51,164 nucleotides of DNA, taken from positions 1 through 51,164 of the forward strand of contig CANDJC010000017.1 in assembly GCA_947384955.1 (NCBI GenBank), written 5' to 3'. Within the stretch, counting starts at the first letter, position 1; each line of letters starts with the position of its first letter. The notes beneath the pieces were generated by a model. The model saw nothing but the letters and a program-made list of their open reading frames with translations. It searched no databases and was not told the DNA's origin. The position numbers were made by a program, and so were the translations under genes. Below are positions 42,658 to 51,110 of this stretch, piece by piece. The DNA is from an uncultured Eubacterium sp. (GTDB lineage Bacteria > Bacillota > Clostridia > Lachnospirales > Lachnospiraceae).

Positions 42658-42987
42658 ATGGAGATTATCAGTATACTGGAAATACTGCTTCATCATATTG
42701 TGGAAGCAGCGATTTTAATTTTTGAATTTATCGGGGTCGGGATTATTATTTTCTCAGGACTGCAGGGATTTCTTCTCTATTTAAAACAGTCCCCCGCTAC
42801 CAAACTGACACTTGCAAAAGGGCTTGCAATGGGACTGGAATTTAAGCTTGGAAGCGAGATACTAAGAACCGTTGTGGTAAGGGAATGGATGGAAATCGGA
42901 ACAGTGGCAGGAATTATTGTGCTGCGGGCGGCTCTGACCTTTTTGATTCACTGGGAGATTAAGGAGGAGGAAAAAGGGATAGAGTAG
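42658..42987 (+). CDS. DUF1622 membrane protein
   Basis: The 109-residue protein has three hydrophobic segments: VEAAILIFEFIGVGIIIFSG, a central amphipathic stretch with LTLAKGLAMGLEFKLGSEIL, and VAGIIVLRAALTFLIHWEI. The central KGLAMGLEFKLGSEILRT stretch is the mark of DUF1622 proteins, small integral membrane proteins of unknown function found across bacteria. GAAGGAGA lies eight to nine bases before the ATG. It stands alone between divergent and convergent neighbours. The next gene, on the other strand, ends six bases away. Confidence 0.85.
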   Translation: MEIISILEILLHHIVEAAILIFEFIGVGIIIFSGLQGFLLYLKQSPATKLTLAKGLAMGLEFKLGSEILRTVVVREWMEIGTVAGIIVLRAALTFLIHWEIKEEEKGIE

Positions 42988-42992
42988 CATGT

Positions 42993-43784
42993 TTATGAAA
43001 TTCTCTTTTTCAATGCAGCCAGAGCGCCGTAATGCAGGATATCAAATTCCATGGGAGCAGTGCGTGCCAGCAGCTGCCGGTGTTCCCGTTCCCATGCAGC
43101 GGTTTCTTTTTCAGAAAGAGAAGCGCCGACGCCTCTGCAGGCTTTCATTCTGCCATTCCAGGATTCGCGCGTGAAATGAACCTTTAACGGGAACTCTTCA
43201 TGAAAGTCGGGGTCAAATTTTTCATAATAACAGCCTGGGATATGGACTGGGTGCATGGTTTCGCCCGCGCCGCTCCATCCGGGATTATATTTTAGCACAA
43301 GGTTTTCACTGGCCTGTGCGGTCTTATCTTCAAAAGGCAGCCAGGCCATATATAAGATAAGAATACGTCCGTTCGGTTTTAACATACGGAAAAGCTGTGG
43401 CATAATCTGTGCGTGGTTAAAATACCAAAAGCACTGGCAGGCGGTAATCACGTCAAAAGTGCCGTCTGGAAAATTTGTGTTTTCCGCTGACCGGACATCG
43501 TAATCAATATCCATTCCTTTCGAAAGTTCTCTGGCCATTTCAATCTGATTTTCTGAAATATCCGTTCCCGTCCATTTAGCCCCGTAACGGTACAGGTTCC
43601 TGGGAAGCACGCCGGTTCCCGTTCCAAGGTCAAGTACCTTCTGGCCCTGGACGCAGAGTCCGCGGTTTATTATCCTGTCATAAAATTCCTGCGGATAAAT
43701 ATCCCGGAACTTTGCATAGTCTTTCGAAACCCGTCCCCAGTCAAACGCTTTTCCTCCGTCTATATTTTTATCTGTAAGATTCAT
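42993..43784 (-). CDS. Class I SAM-dependent methyltransferase
   Basis: The 263-residue cytoplasmic enzyme has motif I VLDLGTGTGVLPRNLYRYGA near residue 48, with an acidic motif II region (WTGTDISENQIEMA). FDVITACQCFWYFNH and MLKPNGRILILYMAWLPFED follow, as in Methyltransf_11/25-type enzymes. The substrate cannot be told from sequence. The start at 43784 has AGGAG nine bases upstream on the minus strand and overlaps the stop of the truncated AAA-ATPase gene by four bases, so it is now expressed in its wake. That junction is probably secondary, since the upstream gene is cut short exactly there. Confidence 0.88.
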   Translation of the reverse strand: MNLTDKNIDGGKAFDWGRVSKDYAKFRDIYPQEFYDRIINRGLCVQGQKVLDLGTGTGVLPRNLYRYGAKWTGTDISENQIEMARELSKGMDIDYDVRSAENTNFPDGTFDVITACQCFWYFNHAQIMPQLFRMLKPNGRILILYMAWLPFEDKTAQASENLVLKYNPGWSGAGETMHPVHIPGCYYEKFDPDFHEEFPLKVHFTRESWNGRMKACRGVGASLSEKETAAWEREHRQLLARTAPMEFDILHYGALAALKKRIS

Positions 43785-44392
43785 TCTTTTTCTCCTCTTG
43801 TGCAGCAGGGACCCCTTTCCCGCTGTCTGAATCTGTCTTTTAATAGAAAACGCAGAAAATCAAGGTATTGTTTTTGAAGAGTGTCATCGGTCTGCCTTTC
43901 ACGTATTACGCAGTCCCATTCATCTATCAAAAATATAAATTTCTTTCCGGTTTTGATATAAATTCTTTTTAATGTATCGACAAGCCCCCTGTTCTGTCTT
44001 TTCAGGCAGTCACCGTATTCTTCCAAAAGTTCCTCGAGAACTTCCTGTTCCAGATACTGTGTCAGCTCCTGCTCTTTTGCACCGATTAAAAACTGCTGCA
44101 TATTCAGAAAGATGACATCATATTGATTCAGGTGCTTCTCAAAACTGCTGCAGCGCGAAAGAGAAAGACCCTGAAAGAGTTCTCTGGAACTGCAGCCGCG
44201 GCTGTAGTAGGCAGCAAGCATTTTTAATGCCATGGATTTGCCAAAGCGCCTGGGCCGGCTGATACAGATATATTTTTCTTCGGTATGAATCAGTTTGTTT
44301 GTACATGCGGCAAGGCCGGTTTTGTCTACGTATATCTGAGAGTTTATGGATTCACGGAAGCCGTCGCTGCCTGGATTTAGATATATTCCCAT
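43781..44392 (-). pseudogene. AAA-ATPase-like / PD-(D/E)XK gene, 3'-truncated
   Basis: The 203-residue frame contains the start of the family (MGIYLNPGSDGFRESINSQI), the RPRRFGKS Walker A-like loop near residue 48 and the Walker B FIFLIDEWD near residue 155. It follows the family to LRFLLKDR, then ends in an unrelated FRQRERGPCCTRGEKE. The family would continue with the MTGILPI segment and the nuclease domain, about 300-350 residues that are missing. It is closer to the decayed copy at 10727-11616 than to the intact gene at 432. Element copy C lies 107 bp upstream, with the same end facing this gene as copy A shows toward the gene at 432. Confidence 0.82.
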
Positions 44393-44480
44393 GTAAATGC
44401 ATCCTTTCTGAGGGAGGGGGTGAAGATAAGGCTGGTTTTTTTATTTTAGCATATTTTGGGGGAGGTCACAACTGGTATTT

Positions 44481-44497
44481 GGGGGGGGGGAGGGGGG
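44481..44497 (+). repeat. Homopolymer G tract (ten G, one A, six G)
   Basis: The tract lies between the truncated AAA-ATPase start (44392) and element C. A run of ten G is prone to slippage. It could alter spacing in the leader of the minus-strand gene. Confidence 0.9.
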
Positions 44498-44498
44498 T

Positions 44499-44757
44499 GG
44501 CTGGGCGGACGCCGGGAGAGGGGATTTGCACGGTCTTCCCGCGGCGGTTCCAGAATGTTAAGAATCCCTAAGTATTCTGCGGTCAGGCTGTGGCTGCGGA
44601 CGGTCGCGGCACCTAGTTCGCCCTGGCTTACAGCCATAAGCTAAAGGTGCCGCTTCGGCTTCGCCGCCTGGTTTTTGAGGCAGAATACTAAGGGATTCTA
44701 AACATTCTTCCAATGCCGCGGGAAGACCGTGCAAATCCCCTCTCCCGGCTGGTTTTT
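44499..44757 (-). repeat. Palindromic element, copy C
   Basis: This copy is complete and inverted relative to copies A and B. The outer arms 44511-44545 and 44715-44749 are perfectly complementary over 35 bases. The inner arms 44552-44580 and 44680-44708 (29 bases each) pair with two mismatches at conserved spots. The central part has the same GGCGGCGAAGCC and GCGGCACCT hairpins as copy B. The right end reads GGCGTCCGCC on the minus strand, and the left end is AACCAGCCGG. Confidence 0.9.
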
Positions 44758-44821
44758 GGGAAGCGTTACAGCTGCATGAAGTGACGGGAATGTATGAGTG
44801 GATGGAGGGTAGGAGTTAATG

Positions 44822-45025
44822 AAAGATATAAGTTATTGGCGGGGATATAAATTATTGGCGGGATATAAGTTATTGTAAGACATGAGTGAATGTAAGATAT
44901 AAGTTCTTGTAAGATATGAATGTAAGATATAAGTTCTTGTAAGATACGAGTGACTGTAAAATATAAGTTCTTGCAAGATACGAGTGACTGTAAAATATAA
45001 GTTCTTTTAAATATAAGTGACTGTA
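44822..45025 (+). repeat. Degenerate tandem repeats of an A+T-rich ~34-bp unit
   Basis: Units built of TAAGATATAAGTTCTTG and TACGAGTGACTG recur about six times with variable spacing. The best two neighbours lie between 44935 and 45003. There is no open frame of note. Confidence 0.75.
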
Positions 45026-45039
45026 AGATGTAAATAGCC

Positions 45040-45274
45040 TGAATGAATTATTTATATGTTTGGCGATATTCTATTGCACTAGTTTTCAATTTTTTGATTC
45101 TATGTTATATGTAGATTATACTGCCAGTATACATGATATATTTCAGATATCGCAAAAATACGTATGAATTAAATAAACTGATAAACTGTATTATTCTCCA
45201 ACAAATTATACAAAAATCAAATTATAATATAAATAAATTTCAAATTTGAATCTATCAAATCCTTCGCAGATTTT
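45040..45274. other. A+T-rich intergenic stretch without gene
   Basis: There is no supportable frame here. I see a perfect TTCAAATTTGAA palindrome (45239-45250) and widely spaced GCGATAT and ATATCGC inverted copies. Composition contrasts with the G+C-rich elements on both sides. Confidence 0.5.
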
Positions 45275-45287
45275 CATGTAAAACTTG

Positions 45288-45547
45288 AGAAAAACAGCCG
45301 GATGACGGGGAGATGCGCTGGATTCCTGTGACGTTGGAAGAATGTTTAGAAGCCCTTGGTATTCTGCTCGACAAACAGGCGGCGAAGCCGAAGCGGCACC
45401 TTTAGCTTATGGCTGTAAGCCAGGGCGAACCAGGTGCCGCGTCCGTCCGGTGCCACAGCATAAATGCAGAATGCCTAGGGATTCTTAACATTCTGGAATT
45501 GGAACAGAATCCAGCGCATCTCCCCGTCATCTGGCGTCCGAGAGGCC
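45288..45547 (+). repeat. Palindromic element, copy B
   Basis: This copy is complete and in the same orientation as A. The outer arms 45301-45325 and 45507-45531 are perfectly complementary over 25 bases but unrelated in sequence to those of copy C. The inner arms are 45339-45367 and 45466-45494. GCGGCACCT (45393-45401) pairs with AGGTGCCGC (45432-45440). The apical hairpin GCTTA and TAAGC closes a TGGCTG loop. The right end is GGCGTCCGAGAGGCC. Confidence 0.9.
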
Positions 45548-45703
45548 AAAAAACCATTCACCTTGTCCCCCGCAATAAATATCCCCCAGGGAGGCTTGTG
45601 AAAAGATTTTTTAAATGAGAAAATAAGGAATATCTGCAGGCATCCCGCTTCAGAACATCCGCTTGCAAATAAAGTGAAAACGAAAAAAGGAGCATTTTAA
45701 GTT

Positions 45704-47251
45704 ATGAAGAAATTTACTGCATTTTTATCTGCATTTATCCTTTTATCAGTTCTGTCAGGCTGTGGCAGCAGTATGGATTCTGCAGCAGATACAGTACAGT
45801 CTGTGCTGACTTATGGCAGCGGGGATTATACCAGAATTAACCCGGCTATGGATGAACACGGCGAAATAAATATTTTACTGTTCAACGGTCTTACGGCACA
45901 TAACGGTAAAAATGAAGTCGTGCCCTGCCTTGCAAAAAGCTGGGAATTTGATGAAGCGTCCTGTACCTATACATTTCAGCTGGAAGAAAATGTAACATGG
46001 CATGACGGGGAAGCGTTTACGGCAGATGATGTTAAATTTACGATAGAAGAGATTATGAACCCTGAGAATGGTTCTGAAAATGCGCCGAATTTTGAAGATG
46101 TGGAGGAGGTTACAGCTGTGGATGCGCATACGGTTTCGTTCCGGCTGGCGGCTCCTAATACTGCATTTTTGGATTATATGACAATGGCGGTGCTGCCGGA
46201 GCATCTTTTGGCAGATGAGGATATGCAGGAGTCTGAGTTTTTCCGTGCGCCTGTGGGGACGGGGCCTTACAGACTGGAAAAATGGGAGGAAGGGCAGGAG
46301 ATTATCCTTGCAAAGAATGAAGACTATTTTAAAGGAGAGCCGCACATTGACCAGATTATTTTTAAAATTGTGCCGGATGACCATGCCAGGGCTGTTCAGA
46401 TGGAAACCGGGGAATTAGACCTTGCGCTGCTGACGCCAAAGGATGCCCAGTCCTTTGATGCAAAAAAGGGGGTTGTGCGTTATGTTATGAAGACATCGGA
46501 TTACCGGGGAATTATGTTTAATTTTCAAAATGAATACTGGAAAGAAAATCGGGATTTAATTCCAGCGGTCTGTTATGGGATAGACCGGGATGCGATTGTC
46601 AGGGCGGTGCTCGAAGGCCAGGGGGAGGCAGCATACGGGCCGCTTCAGCGTAATATTTATAATAATGAAAATGTGAACCATTATGATTATAATCCGGGGA
46701 AGGCAAAAGAGATTTTAGAAAAATCCGGCTGGGTTATGGGGGAAAACGGCTTTTATGAAAGAAACGGCCAGACCGCCGGATTTGTGCTGAACACCGGTGC
46801 GGGGGACCAGGTACGTGCGGATATTGCGCAGGCAGCGGCTCAGCAGCTTCGTGAAATTGGAATTGACTGCAGCGTTGAGATTCCGGTCCGTACAGACTGG
46901 GCCGGGCAGATGGCTTATTTAATCGGATGGGGCAGTCCGTTTGACGCGGATGACCATACCTATAAAGTATTTGGAACCGGCAAGGGGGCTAATTACAGCG
47001 GCTATTCGAATGCGTCTGTGGACCGTTATCTGCGAAAGGCCCGTCAGTCAGATGATACGAAAGTCCGTTCGCAGGCGTATGATAAATTTCAGGAGGCATT
47101 AGCAGATGACCCGGCGTTTGCATTTATCTGTTATGTGGATGCGAATTATGTGGCAGATGCAGCAATAGAAGGGATTACGCCGGATACGGTTATGGGGCAT
47201 CATGGCGTGGGGATTTTCTGGAATGCGGCTGAATGGACAATAAACCGTTAA
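45704..47251 (+). CDS. ABC transporter solute-binding lipoprotein, peptide/nickel family
   Basis: The 515-residue protein starts with a lipoprotein signal (AFILLSVLSGC, lipid anchor C20). It then follows the SBP_bac_5 family (DppA, OppA, NikA): LAKSWEFDEASCTYTFQLEE, NVTWHDGEAFTADDVKFTIE, GTGPYRLEKWEEGQEIILAK and the C-terminal FQEALADDPAFAFICYVDAN. It should bind a peptide, nickel chelate or similar ligand outside the membrane and pass it to the permease. The ligand cannot be fixed by eye. AAAAGGAG lies 12 bases before the ATG. It begins 157 bases after element B. A 394-base repeat-rich gap separates it from the ATPase gene, which is unusual for such operons. Confidence 0.92.
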   Translation: MKKFTAFLSAFILLSVLSGCGSSMDSAADTVQSVLTYGSGDYTRINPAMDEHGEINILLFNGLTAHNGKNEVVPCLAKSWEFDEASCTYTFQLEENVTWHDGEAFTADDVKFTIEEIMNPENGSENAPNFEDVEEVTAVDAHTVSFRLAAPNTAFLDYMTMAVLPEHLLADEDMQESEFFRAPVGTGPYRLEKWEEGQEIILAKNEDYFKGEPHIDQIIFKIVPDDHARAVQMETGELDLALLTPKDAQSFDAKKGVVRYVMKTSDYRGIMFNFQNEYWKENRDLIPAVCYGIDRDAIVRAVLEGQGEAAYGPLQRNIYNNENVNHYDYNPGKAKEILEKSGWVMGENGFYERNGQTAGFVLNTGAGDQVRADIAQAAAQQLREIGIDCSVEIPVRTDWAGQMAYLIGWGSPFDADDHTYKVFGTGKGANYSGYSNASVDRYLRKARQSDDTKVRSQAYDKFQEALADDPAFAFICYVDANYVADAAIEGITPDTVMGHHGVGIFWNAAEWTINR

Positions 47252-47300
47252 AAAATCCGTAAATACAGAATTAACATATGGAATAAAAAAGCCTGGGAAG

Positions 47301-47455
47301 AAACTTTTTAAAAGAAACTTTTTAAAAGAAACTTTTTAAAAGAAACTTTTTAAAAGAAAGTTTATAAGAGAAAGTTTTAAAAAAGAGTTTATAAGAGAAA
47401 GTTTTAAAAGAGAGATTATTAAAAGAAAGTTTTAAAAGAGGTTTATAAGAGAAAG
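47301..47455 (+). repeat. Tandem 14-bp repeat AAACTTTTTAAAAG, decaying downstream
   Basis: Four exact units (47301-47356) are followed by diverged copies such as AAAGTTTATAAGAG to about 47455. They lie in the 394-base gap between the binding protein and ATPase genes, which holds no gene. Each unit is nearly self-complementary (CTTTTTAAAAG), so the transcript could fold into many weak hairpins. Confidence 0.85.
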
Positions 47456-47645
47456 TCTTTGAAATATATTAAAGAAGAATATAATAAAAAGAATATAATA
47501 AAAAGAATGTTTGAATGAAAGTTTTTAATTAAGAAAACATACGAAGAGAAAGCTTTCTTATAAAGATGCAATGATATAACAAATAGGAAAGAAAGCTTCC
47601 AGAAAAGCACGCATTTGAAATAGCAGGGGAAAGGAAAGAGAGCCG

Positions 47646-49886
47646 GTGGAAAGAAATGAGACAGAAAATCTTTTGGAAGTGAAGCATCTGTCGGTTAGCT
47701 TTGATACGGAAAAAGGGGAGGTGCAGGCCGTCCGGGATGTGAGTTTTACGCTGAAACGGGGCGAGATTCTTGTACTGGCCGGGGAATCAGGAAGCGGAAA
47801 AAGCGTGCTTTGCAAGAGCATTATGAAGCTGCTGCCGTCTTCGGCGAGAATAAAATCCGGCAGCATTACGGTATGCGGTACGGATATTACAGGATATCGG
47901 GAACGGGATATGCGCAGGCTGCGCGGAAGGCTGTTTTCTATGGTATTCCAAAATCCTATGACGTTTCTGAATCCGTCTATGACTGTCGGAGCACAGATTG
48001 CGGAGGCGGTGAAAGTGCATAATCCGGCTGTATCGAAAGCAGAGCTGGAGGAACGGGTGGAAGAGCTGATGCGTTTAACGGGCATAGATTCTGTAAAAGA
48101 ACGCAGATGCCAGTATCCGCACCAGTTTTCCGGCGGTATGCGCCAGCGTGCGGTTCTGGCTGCCGCGCTCGCGGCGGACCCGGATATTTTGTTTGCTGAC
48201 GAACCGACGACCGCGCTGGATGTTACGATTCAGGCACAGATTCTGGATTTGTTCCGGGAAATCATAAAAAAGCTGGGTGCAGCTGCAGTGTTTGTGACCC
48301 ATGACCTGGGAGCGGCTGCAAGGGCAGCAGACCGGGTGGCCGTGATGTATGCCGGGAAAATCGTGGAGACCGGGACAGCGGAAGAGATTTATTATGACCC
48401 GAGACATCCGTATACCTGGGGGCTGATGCAGTCGCTTTTAGCAAACGCGAATCATGCGAAAGATAAGCAGGCGTTAAATGTAATTCCCGGAATGCCGCCT
48501 GTTATGATAAACCCTCCAAAGGGCGATGCCTTTGCCAGCCGGAATGTATATGCCCTTCGAATTGATTATGAAAAAGAACCTCCGATGTTTCAGATTACGG
48601 ATACGCATTTCGCCGCATCCTGGCTGCTGGATGAGCGTGCTCCAAAGATACCAGTTCCTCCTGGCGGCAGATGCTGGCAGGATATCAGGCAGAACATTCT
48701 GCAGGAAAACATACAGCCGCCGGAAAGTGCAGAAGAAAAAGCGTTTCACGCTGAGCAGCCTGAGCGGGCAGGCGGAAAACAGCTGCCGGAGTGTGCAGAG
48801 GAAAAAACGTTTCACGCTGAGCAGACAGGCAGGAAGCAGCCGCCGGAAAGTGTAGAAGAAAAAGCATTTCACGCTGAGCAGCCTGAGCAGACTGGCGAGA
48901 AACAGCTGCTTCAATGCGCAGGAGAAAAAGCGCTTCGCACTGTACATTCTGAGCAGACAGCCGGGATATTTAAGAAAGAACACGCAGAATGTGAAGTTTC
49001 AGGGCCTGATATACTGCTGGATGTGCGGCATTTGTCCCATGTATTTTATGTGAATAAAAAAACAGCCGTCAGGGCGGTGGATGATGTATCGTTCCAGATA
49101 AGAAAAGGAGAGATATTTGCCCTGGTGGGGGAATCGGGCAGCGGGAAGTCGACGATTGCCAGATGTGTGATGAATATTGTGAAACCTTCCGGCGGCAGTA
49201 TTTTTTATAAAGGGCTGAATGTATGCGACGACAGAATATTTCGAAAAAACAGGAAACATTTAATGGCTGTGCGGCAGATGATTTTTCAGGATTCGGATTC
49301 CAGCCTGAATCCGCGCATGAAGGTATGTGATATTATTGCGGAACCGATGCGGATACATCACCGAAAACCGAAGCGGGGCTCTTACCGCAGAGAAGCGGAA
49401 TTTCAGATGTATCATGCCGGGCTGGACTGCGGCTATCTGGGTGCGTATCCCTATGCATTATCCGGAGGGCAGCGCCAGCGTGTGGCAATTGCCAGGGCGC
49501 TGGCGATGGAACCGGAGCTTTTGGTGGCAGATGAGCCGACGGCTTCTTTGGATGTCTCCATTCAGGCTCAGATAATCAATCTGTTCAGACATCTGCAGAA
49601 GGAACATGGATTTTCGTTTTTATTTATTTCTCATGACCTGCCAGTGGTGGAATATCTGTGTGACCGGGCAGGCGTATTATATCGCGGGAAACTGGTAGAG
49701 TGTGCCCCTGTGAAAGAACTGTTTTCCAATCCGCAGCATCCGTATACCAGGTCTCTTCTGTCAGCAGTTCCGCTTCCAGACCCGTTAAGAGAGCGGAACC
49801 GGAAAATGACGGTATTTCATGAGAAAGATTTTGTGCGCGGAGCAGAGTGGATACAGACTGGCCCCGGTCATTATGTGCTGCAGTGA
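47646..49886 (+). CDS. Fused double ABC ATPase, peptide/nickel type (DppD-DppF fusion)
   Basis: Two complete ATPase domains are joined in one 746-residue chain. Domain 1 has Walker A GESGSGKS (residues 46-53, K52), the signature FSGGMRQR and Walker B DILFADEPTTALD, and ends with the oligopeptide-type extension (PRHPYTWGLMQSLLANANHA, then PPVMINPPKGDAF). Domain 2 has GESGSGKST, with K501, ALSGGQRQRVAIARAL and LLVADEPTASLDVS, and a similar tail (PQHPYTRSLLSAVPLPDP). The linker (about 357-445) holds four imperfect repeats of about 21 residues, each with EEKAFHAEQ-like sequence. The start is GTG at 47646 with AAGGAAAG upstream, and no in-frame ATG is near. Separate DppD and DppF proteins are the norm, so the fusion is notable. 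Confidence 0.92.
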   Translation: MERNETENLLEVKHLSVSFDTEKGEVQAVRDVSFTLKRGEILVLAGESGSGKSVLCKSIMKLLPSSARIKSGSITVCGTDITGYRERDMRRLRGRLFSMVFQNPMTFLNPSMTVGAQIAEAVKVHNPAVSKAELEERVEELMRLTGIDSVKERRCQYPHQFSGGMRQRAVLAAALAADPDILFADEPTTALDVTIQAQILDLFREIIKKLGAAAVFVTHDLGAAARAADRVAVMYAGKIVETGTAEEIYYDPRHPYTWGLMQSLLANANHAKDKQALNVIPGMPPVMINPPKGDAFASRNVYALRIDYEKEPPMFQITDTHFAASWLLDERAPKIPVPPGGRCWQDIRQNILQENIQPPESAEEKAFHAEQPERAGGKQLPECAEEKTFHAEQTGRKQPPESVEEKAFHAEQPEQTGEKQLLQCAGEKALRTVHSEQTAGIFKKEHAECEVSGPDILLDVRHLSHVFYVNKKTAVRAVDDVSFQIRKGEIFALVGESGSGKSTIARCVMNIVKPSGGSIFYKGLNVCDDRIFRKNRKHLMAVRQMIFQDSDSSLNPRMKVCDIIAEPMRIHHRKPKRGSYRREAEFQMYHAGLDCGYLGAYPYALSGGQRQRVAIARALAMEPELLVADEPTASLDVSIQAQIINLFRHLQKEHGFSFLFISHDLPVVEYLCDRAGVLYRGKLVECAPVKELFSNPQHPYTRSLLSAVPLPDPLRERNRKMTVFHEKDFVRGAEWIQTGPGHYVLQ

Positions 49887-49984
49887 GAAGGGAACAGGCA
49901 AAGAGGGGCGGGGTGAAGGGGACAGAAAGCATGTGCGGCATTCAGCTTTTTGTGACAGGCAGCATGGCAAAAGGAGGGCAGGAT

Positions 49985-51100
49985 GTGAAAAAACAGGATA
50001 GAAGTCAGGAAAAAAGGCCGTTTGCCGGGCAGGCTGGGAAGCAGGAGCAGCGGACGGAAACAGGGCCGGAAGAGAGGCCGGAAGAAAGACCGGAAAAAAG
50101 ACAGAATAGGAAACAGGAAAAAATGTTTTATTATACTGGAAAATTCCTCTTTTTTCTGTTAAGCATTCTGTTTTTATCCGCAGCGGTCTTTTTCATTTCC
50201 CGTCTTGCGCCAGGGGAGCCGCTGGTATCTTATTATGGAGAGCGGGCTGAAAAAATGAGCCCCAGAGAACAGGAATGGGCAAGGGAGAAGCTCGGGTTAA
50301 ATCATCCGCTTCCGGTTCAGTACGCCAGATGGCTTGCAAATGCTGTCCGGGGAAATTTTGGCATTTCGTATAAATATAAAATGGATGTTACAAAGGTTAT
50401 CGCGGGGCGAATCGGAAATACGCTGCTTTTAGGCGGAACCGGATTTCTGCTGATTTTTGCCGCAGCGCTGCTCCTGGGGATTTTCTGTGCATGGAAGGAA
50501 GACAGCCTGGCAGACCGTATTATCTGTAAAACAGGCACTGCATTAAGCTGTATACCGGAATTCTGGCTGTCTTTGTTACTGATTCTGATTTTTGCAGCCG
50601 GGCTGAAGTGGCTGCCCAGCAGCGGTGCATATGACACAGGCGGCAAAGGCGATGTCTGCGAACGCATCCGGCATCTGATTCTCCCTTTAACGGCAGTGGT
50701 CAGCAGCCATTTGTGGTATTATGCTTATATGGTGCGCAATATGCTTTTGGAGGAAGTGAAGGCTGATTATGTACTTTTTGCAAAATCCAAAGGACTCTCC
50801 AAACGGGAAATTATGTTCCGGCACTGTCTTGGGAATGCGGCTCCGGCTTATTTAAGCATGATGGCGCTGGCAGTTCCGCATATTCTTGGAGGGACTTATA
50901 TTATAGAAACGGTGTTTTCTTATCCGGGAATCGGGACGCTTGCTTATGAGAGCGCGAGGTATCAGGATTATAATCTGCTGATGCTGCTTTGTATTCTTAC
51001 GGGGACTGTGGTGATTTTCTGTAATATGGCGGCGGAGATTATGAATGAGAAAATTGACCCGAGATTGCGGGGAGAGGGGAGATGGGGGAGGTTTGGATAG
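49985..51100 (+). CDS. ABC transporter permease, peptide/nickel type (DppB/NikB-like)
   Basis: The product has 371 residues, counted from a GTG at 49985 that has AGGAGG seven bases upstream. The first 45 residues are charged and repetitive (EERPEERPEKRQNRKQEK) and unusual for the family. A start at ATG 50123 would give the normal MFYYTGKFLFFLLSILFLSA beginning. The core has about six membrane helices, LGLNHPLPVQYARWLANAVR and GNFGISYK. The EAA-type loop reads DYVLFAKSKGLSKREIMFRH. The family normally ends near DPRLR, and here GEGRWGRFG follows, encoded by a G-rich stretch next to element D. A second permease subunit would be expected directly downstream but element D is there instead. Confidence 0.88.
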   Translation: MKKQDRSQEKRPFAGQAGKQEQRTETGPEERPEERPEKRQNRKQEKMFYYTGKFLFFLLSILFLSAAVFFISRLAPGEPLVSYYGERAEKMSPREQEWAREKLGLNHPLPVQYARWLANAVRGNFGISYKYKMDVTKVIAGRIGNTLLLGGTGFLLIFAAALLLGIFCAWKEDSLADRIICKTGTALSCIPEFWLSLLLILIFAAGLKWLPSSGAYDTGGKGDVCERIRHLILPLTAVVSSHLWYYAYMVRNMLLEEVKADYVLFAKSKGLSKREIMFRHCLGNAAPAYLSMMALAVPHILGGTYIIETVFSYPGIGTLAYESARYQDYNLLMLLCILTGTVVIFCNMAAEIMNEKIDPRLRGEGRWGRFG

Positions 51101-51110
51101 GGGAGGTGCT

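Noticed and set aside
44446-44637. Minus-strand frame with a proline run
   Set aside because: The prolines come from the G tract and the rest is element core, so it is not a credible protein.
45409-45618. Similar small frames inside element copies B and C (both reading MAVSQGE... then LGILNILE)
   Set aside because: The match follows from the conserved structured core. Copy A has an in-frame stop at the same place, and differences between copies change amino acids freely while preserving base pairing.
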